Notes under the pieces: generated by a model | The model's database searches: none | What the model was told of the DNA's origin: nothing | The model's input: only the letters and a program-made list of their open reading frames with translations | DNA from: Edwardsiella hoshinae NBRC 105699 = ATCC 33379 | GTDB taxonomy: Bacteria; Pseudomonadota; Gammaproteobacteria; Enterobacterales; Enterobacteriaceae | Length of the DNA stretch: 64,000 bases | Assembly (NCBI RefSeq): GCF_000474215.1 | Contig: NZ_BAUC01000004.1 | Location: 1-64,000, forward strand | Reading direction: 5' to 3' | In this document: positions 60,147 through 64,000 of the stretch, one piece after another | Layout of the letters: every line of letters begins with the position of its first letter | Position numbering within the stretch: position 1 is the stretch's first letter | Program-made: the position numbers and the translations under genes

Positions 60147-60158
60147 GTTAGCGCTAAC
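60147..60158. repeat. 12-base perfect palindrome
   Basis: GTTAGCGCTAAC reads the same on both strands. It lies in the dmsA-serS region, about 55 bases beyond the serS terminator. Its role is not known. Confidence 0.4.
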
Positions 60159-60211
60159 GCTGTGGGGCAAATATTACCGCCATACTCGCCTCACCGAGGC
60201 TTTCACAACAC

Positions 60212-60239
60212 AAAAAAAAGACCCCGCCAAGCGGGGTCT
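60212..60239 (-). terminator. Rho-independent terminator after serS
   Basis: AGACCCCGC (60219-60227) pairs with GCGGGGTCT (60231-60239) around a three-base loop, with eight T on the minus-strand 3' side. It lies about 25 bases beyond the serS stop. Confidence 0.92.
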
Positions 60240-60262
60240 AATGGGATACAGAACGAACGCAC

Positions 60263-61582
<1,320 letters not shown>

Positions 61583-61675
61583 TTAATAAACTCATACACT
61601 GAGGCGGCCATCGCGATGGCGGCAACGCACTCAATGCAAAGCGGATTTCTTCATAACCTTACCGCAATGAATGGG

Positions 61676-63019
61676 TTAGCGGTAGCGTTTTGTCGGGCTA
61701 TTTTGATCCTGCTCAGCGAGCCAGGCCAGCTTCTCGCCGATCTTGCCCTCCAAGCCACGCGAGGTCGGCTGATAATAACGCGTCTGCGCCATTTCCGGCG
61801 GAAAGTAAACTTCACCCGCTGCGTAGGCGTTGGGCTCGTCGTGGGCGTAACGGTACTCTTCACCCAGCCCCATCGACTTCATCAGCGTGGTTGGCGCGTT
61901 GCGCAGATGGGACGGTACGTCATAGTCCGGGCGCTCCTTAGCGTCGCGCAGAGCCGCCTTAAAGGCGGTATACACCGCGTTGCTCTTCGGTGCACAGGCC
62001 AGATAGACAATGGCCTGGGCAATGGCACGCTCACCCTCGGCCGGGCCGACGCGGGTGAAACAATCCCAGGCGGCGATCGCCACCTGCATCGCGCGCGGAT
62101 CGGCGTTGCCGACATCCTCCGAGGCGATAGCCAACAGGCGACGCGCCACATACAACGGATCGCCCCCCGCCGTGATGATACGAGCATACCAGTACAGGGC
62201 GGCGTCCGGCGCCGAGCCGCGCACCGACTTATGCAACGCGGAGATCAGATCGTAATAGCGATCACCATGATTGTCGAAGCGAGCGCTGCGCTCGCCAGAG
62301 ACCGCGCGCAGCAGATCCAGTGTCAGCCGACGCTGCCCCTGGTCATCCGCCTCGGCCATATCCGCCATCATCTCCAGCGTATTCAGCGCCCGACGCGCGT
62401 CGCCGTTCACCAGTTCCGCCAAGGCATCACGCGTCTCCTCCGGCAGTTGCAGCTCCTGACCACCGTAGCCACGCTCACTATCGCTCATCGCCTGCTGCAA
62501 TACCTGGACGATATCTTGCGCCTCCAGCGCCTTGAGCAGATAGACTCGCGCCCGCGATAGCAGCGCCGAATTCAGTTCGAAGGAGGGATTCTCGGTGGTG
62601 GCGCCGATAAAGGTGATGGTGCCATCCTCGATATGCGGCAAGAAAGCATCCTGTTGGCTCTTGTTGAAACGGTGCACCTCATCGACGAACAGGATGGTAC
62701 GCCGCCCGATATCACGATTCTGCCGCGCGCGCGCGATCGCCTCGCGGATTTCCTTGATCCCCGACGTCACCGCCGAGATGCGCTCCACCTCGGCATGCGC
62801 GTAACGCGCGATCAACTCCGCCAGGGTAGTCTTACCCGTCCCCGGCGGCCCCCACAAGATCATCGAATGCAGATGGCCGGCCAAGATGGCGCGCGGCAAC
62901 GGCTTGCCCGCCGCCAGCAAATGACGCTGACCGATATACTGCTCCAGGGTCTGTGGCCGCATGCGCGCGGCCAACGGTTGAAAGGTATCCTGGGCGAAGT
63001 CAAGGGAGAGATTACTCAC
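61676..63019 (-). CDS. rarA: Replication-associated recombination protein RarA (MgsA)
   Basis: RarA is a clamp-loader-like AAA+ ATPase that acts at stalled replication forks. The 447-residue protein has Walker A GPPGTGKT at 57-64, Walker [17 protein letters not shown], sensor 1 [13 protein letters not shown], and the C-terminal MgsA domain with [13 protein letters not shown]. It lies between lolA and serS, the conserved ftsK-lolA-rarA-serS order. Confidence 0.97.
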   Translation of the reverse strand: MSNLSLDFAQDTFQPLAARMRPQTLEQYIGQRHLLAAGKPLPRAILAGHLHSMILWGPPGTGKTTLAELIARYAHAEVERISAVTSGIKEIREAIARARQNRDIGRRTILFVDEVHRFNKSQQDAFLPHIEDGTITFIGATTENPSFELNSALLSRARVYLLKALEAQDIVQVLQQAMSDSERGYGGQELQLPEETRDALAELVNGDARRALNTLEMMADMAEADDQGQRRLTLDLLRAVSGERSARFDNHGDRYYDLISALHKSVRGSAPDAALYWYARIITAGGDPLYVARRLLAIASEDVGNADPRAMQVAIAAWDCFTRVGPAEGERAIAQAIVYLACAPKSNAVYTAFKAALRDAKERPDYDVPSHLRNAPTTLMKSMGLGEEYRYAHDEPNAYAAGEVYFPPEMAQTRYYQPTSRGLEGKIGEKLAWLAEQDQNSPTKRYR

Positions 63020-63035
63020 GATCGGCGTCCTGGGC

Positions 63036-63653
63036 TTATTTCTGGCGCTGATCGTCCAGCGTCACGCCCGGAGGGGGCGTAAAGCGGAACTTGGCCGCAT
63101 CCACCGCGCCGTTCTGCTGACGCTTCAGGGTATAGACGCTGCGCTGGCCATCCTGCTCAACGGCGCTGAAACCGTTAATGGTGCCATCCGGCAACACGGT
63201 GATGGTAAATTTCTTCAGGTTGTTTTTGCTGTTCTTCGGCGTCAGATCGAAGGTATTACCCTGCTGGGTCACGTTGTACTGCGCCCATTCACTGGCATCG
63301 TTACGGGTGATCAGCATAAACGGCGTATTGCTGGTGGCGCTGTTCAGCCAGGTGGCCGTGACTTGCTCGACGAACGGGTTATAGAACCACAGGGTTTTGC
63401 CATCGGAAACCAATACACTCTCATCCGGCGAGATCATGTGCCAATTAAACAAGTTGGGGCGCTTCACCCACAGCTCACCCTCGCCCTGCTGGACCGCCGT
63501 ACCGTCCGCCGTGCTGACGGCTTGGGTAAAGCTGGCATGGAAACTATTGACCTTGTTCAGCCGGCCTTGCAGATCGCTGCTTGGCGACGCCAGAACAGAG
63601 GCCGACATCATGCCGCTCACGACAACACAGCAGGCAACTAACAGCTTTTTCAT
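63036..63653 (-). CDS. lolA: Outer-membrane lipoprotein carrier protein LolA
   Basis: LolA takes lipoproteins from LolCDE across the periplasm to LolB. The 205-residue precursor (E. coli 203) starts MKKLLVACC; an ATG seven codons upstream is in frame. A signal peptide of about 22 residues ends SVLA. The fold signatures [12 protein letters not shown] and [20 protein letters not shown] are intact. It lies 16 bases upstream of rarA. Confidence 0.96.
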   Translation of the reverse strand: MKKLLVACCVVVSGMMSASVLASPSSDLQGRLNKVNSFHASFTQAVSTADGTAVQQGEGELWVKRPNLFNWHMISPDESVLVSDGKTLWFYNPFVEQVTATWLNSATSNTPFMLITRNDASEWAQYNVTQQGNTFDLTPKNSKNNLKKFTITVLPDGTINGFSAVEQDGQRSVYTLKRQQNGAVDAAKFRFTPPPGVTLDDQRQK

Positions 63654-63788
63654 CGGAATGATTACCTTCAACAAGAATAAGTTCAGCCTGCCCGGACGAC
63701 CGCGACCACGGGCAGATATGGCACCGCGCTGTGATTATACGCCAAGGCGTACGACGGCACGGCGAAAAAACGCCGCGCCGCCACGCAA

Positions 63789-64000
63789 TTAATCATAATC
63801 GCCGGCAGGGGGAGCCAATACCTCTCGGTTACCGTTATGCCCCTGCGGACTGACAATCCCCTGCGCCTCCATCTGCTCGACGATGCGCGCCGCCCGGTTG
63901 TAGCCAATGCGGAACTGGCGCTGTACCCCCGAGATCGAGGCGCGACGCTTGTCGATGACAAATGCGACGGCCTGATCAAACAGCGGATCCAGTTCGTCGT
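63789..64000 (-). CDS. ftsK: DNA translocase FtsK, C-terminal end (partial)
   Basis: The window cuts ftsK, and only the last 70 codons are present. They encode the gamma (winged-helix) domain, with [38 protein letters not shown] and the end PPAGDYD. This domain reads KOPS sequences and activates XerD at dif in chromosome dimer resolution. The stop is TAA at 63789-63791. Confidence 0.97.
   Translation of the reverse strand, partial: DELDPLFDQAVAFVIDKRRASISGVQRQFRIGYNRAARIVEQMEAQGIVSPQGHNGNREVLAPPAGDYD

Larger units (their letters stand above)
59316..60262. other. Long region between dmsA and serS
   Basis: These 947 bases hold no gene that I can support. The left part is the dmsA leader with the FNR-type promoter at 59535-59575. 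A plus-strand open frame at 59628-59951 (107 codons) has no ribosome binding site or family features. GTTAGCGCTAAC (60147-60158) is a perfect 12-base palindrome. The serS terminator lies at the right end. Confidence 0.55.

Overview
The window is a chromosomal segment of a gamma-proteobacterium of the order Enterobacterales. Protein lengths, overlaps and gene order from ycbL to ftsK follow the Escherichia coli 20-21 min region (ftsK-lolA-rarA-serS-dmsABC ... pflA-pflB-focA-ycaO ... serC-aroA-cmk-rpsA-ihfB-comEC-msbA-lpxK-ycaR-kdsB-ycbJ ... elyC-cmoM-mukFEB-ldtD-mepK-gloC). Gene content and G+C-rich codon use suggest Edwardsiella or a close relative. The genus is an inference from memory of gene content, not a database result.

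Layout. 1-722: no supported gene, with a strong terminator near 117-151. 723-12093: flagellar export, basal-body and switch cluster, with fliE on the minus strand divergent from fliFGHIJK, then a terminator and fliLMNOPQR. 12154-15353: cell-envelope genes gloC/ycbL, mepK and ldtD. 15719-23061: the cmoM-mukF-mukE-mukB chromosome-condensation operon. 23256-24334: elyC and a small membrane protein. 24350-27173: an 8-oxoguanine deaminase and a urate-type permease. 27543-36495: ycbJ, kdsB, ycaR, two cold-shock-domain genes, lpxK, msbA, comEC and ihfB. 36584-43335: rpsA, cmk, aroA, serC and ansB. 43479-49856: ycaO, then focA, pflB and pflA. 49901-52776: an accessory block with an 8-bp tandem repeat, a TetR regulator, a DUF417 membrane protein, a frameshifted periplasmic thioredoxin, a CcdA-like stub, a DUF1471 protein and a lone PTS EIIA protein. 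52849-59315: ycaD and a five-gene DMSO reductase operon (dmsA-dmsB-dmsC-dmsD-like-napF-like). 60263-64000: serS, rarA, lolA and the 3' end of ftsK.

Function. Three themes recur. One is motility (the fli cluster). The second is envelope and lipid A biogenesis (ldtD, mepK, elyC, kdsB, lpxK, msbA, lolA). The third is anaerobic energy metabolism: formate channel, pyruvate formate-lyase, DMSO reductase and asparaginase II. Both focA and dmsA have an FNR-like box about 31-32 bp (centre to centre) from a -10 element, the spacing of FNR-activated promoters.

Most of the window is conserved core genome. The parts that merit a second look are the decaying redox block at 49.9-52 kb, the deaminase/permease pair at 24-27 kb, and a cold-shock paralogue that has lost most of its RNA-binding aromatic residues. 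No tRNA, rRNA, CRISPR array, transposase or prophage gene was seen.
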